Assembly (NCBI GenBank): GCA_937911445.1
Contig: CALDQY010000165.1
Span: 1-6,832 of the forward strand
Source: an uncultured Rhodobiaceae bacterium
GTDB lineage: Archaea; Thermoplasmatota; Poseidoniia; Poseidoniales; Poseidoniaceae
Length of the DNA: 6,832 nucleotides
Reading direction: 5' to 3'
The notes below the pieces were generated by a model. The model saw only the letters and a program-made list of their open reading frames with translations, was not told the DNA's origin and did not search any database. Both the position numbers and the translations under genes were made by a program. Below are positions 6,812 to 6,832 of the stretch, in pieces. Each line of letters opens with the position of its first letter. Position 1 is the stretch's first letter.

Positions 6812-6815
6812 AGGT
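6808..6815 (+). promoter_or_regulatory. Strong Shine-Dalgarno-like run, possibly leader of a gene beyond the window
   Basis: GGGGAGGT contains GGAGGT, the best match in the window to the complement of the archaeal 16S 3' end. A TATA-like TTGATATAG lies just before it (6800-6808). A TTG at 6827 is about 11 bases downstream, and other starts may lie past the window edge. No reading frame long enough to support a gene is visible here. Confidence 0.25.
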
Positions 6816-6832
6816 TGGTCGGAAACTTGCTC

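Noticed and set aside
6777..6832. A tRNA or other structured RNA at the right edge
   Set aside because: I could not fit a D-arm, an anticodon arm or a conserved RNase P or SRP RNA motif. The purine-rich run is better read as a ribosome binding site.
1..6832. Mobile elements, CRISPR arrays, defence or toxin-antitoxin systems
   Set aside because: I saw no transposase or integrase motifs, terminal inverted repeats, regularly spaced repeats or small paired genes on either strand.

Overview
This window looks like part of an archaeal chromosome, probably from a marine planktonic euryarchaeon of the Marine Group II / Poseidoniales type. The archaeal assignment rests on one complete gene, the large catalytic subunit (DP2) of the D-family DNA polymerase. 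This enzyme is found only in archaea and is absent from Crenarchaeota and bacteria. The Marine Group II label is inferred from protein style (moderate GC, dense packing, overall look of DP2) and has not been tested by a tree.

Layout. Positions 1-70 hold the probable C-terminal end of an unidentified + strand gene. Positions 89-715 (+) encode a small protein of unknown function, with two membrane segments flanking an extracytoplasmic beta-rich domain. It meets the DP2 gene tail to tail with no spacer: the two stop codons abut in the palindrome TGATCA (713-718). DP2 runs leftwards from about 4792 to 716. A short divergent region (about 4793-4877) follows. Then come two + strand genes that touch each other: pyrE (orotate phosphoribosyltransferase, 4878-5498) and a class I SAM-dependent methyltransferase with a C-terminal THUMP-like domain (5499-6776). 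The last 56 bases hold a small GC-rich dyad and a strong Shine-Dalgarno-like run, probably the leader of a gene outside the window. The only stretches without a gene are the first few bases, about 85 bp between DP2 and pyrE, and these 56 bases.

How the genes relate. DP2 is the replicative polymerase subunit that pairs with DP1 (not in this window), and it ends in a PCNA-binding motif. pyrE makes OMP in the UMP pathway. The methyltransferase abuts pyrE and is probably co-transcribed and translationally coupled with it, although no biochemical link to pyrimidine synthesis is evident.

I see no mobile element, CRISPR array, defence cassette, toxin-antitoxin pair or convincing new system. The points most worth a second look are within proteins. 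Two cysteine modules of DP2 are both opened by insertions before the last cysteine, and a second zinc ribbon seen in Pyrococcus DP2 seems to be missing. PyrE has a longer catalytic loop in which the usual histidine position appears to be arginine. The methyltransferase belongs to a family I know mainly from bacteria.
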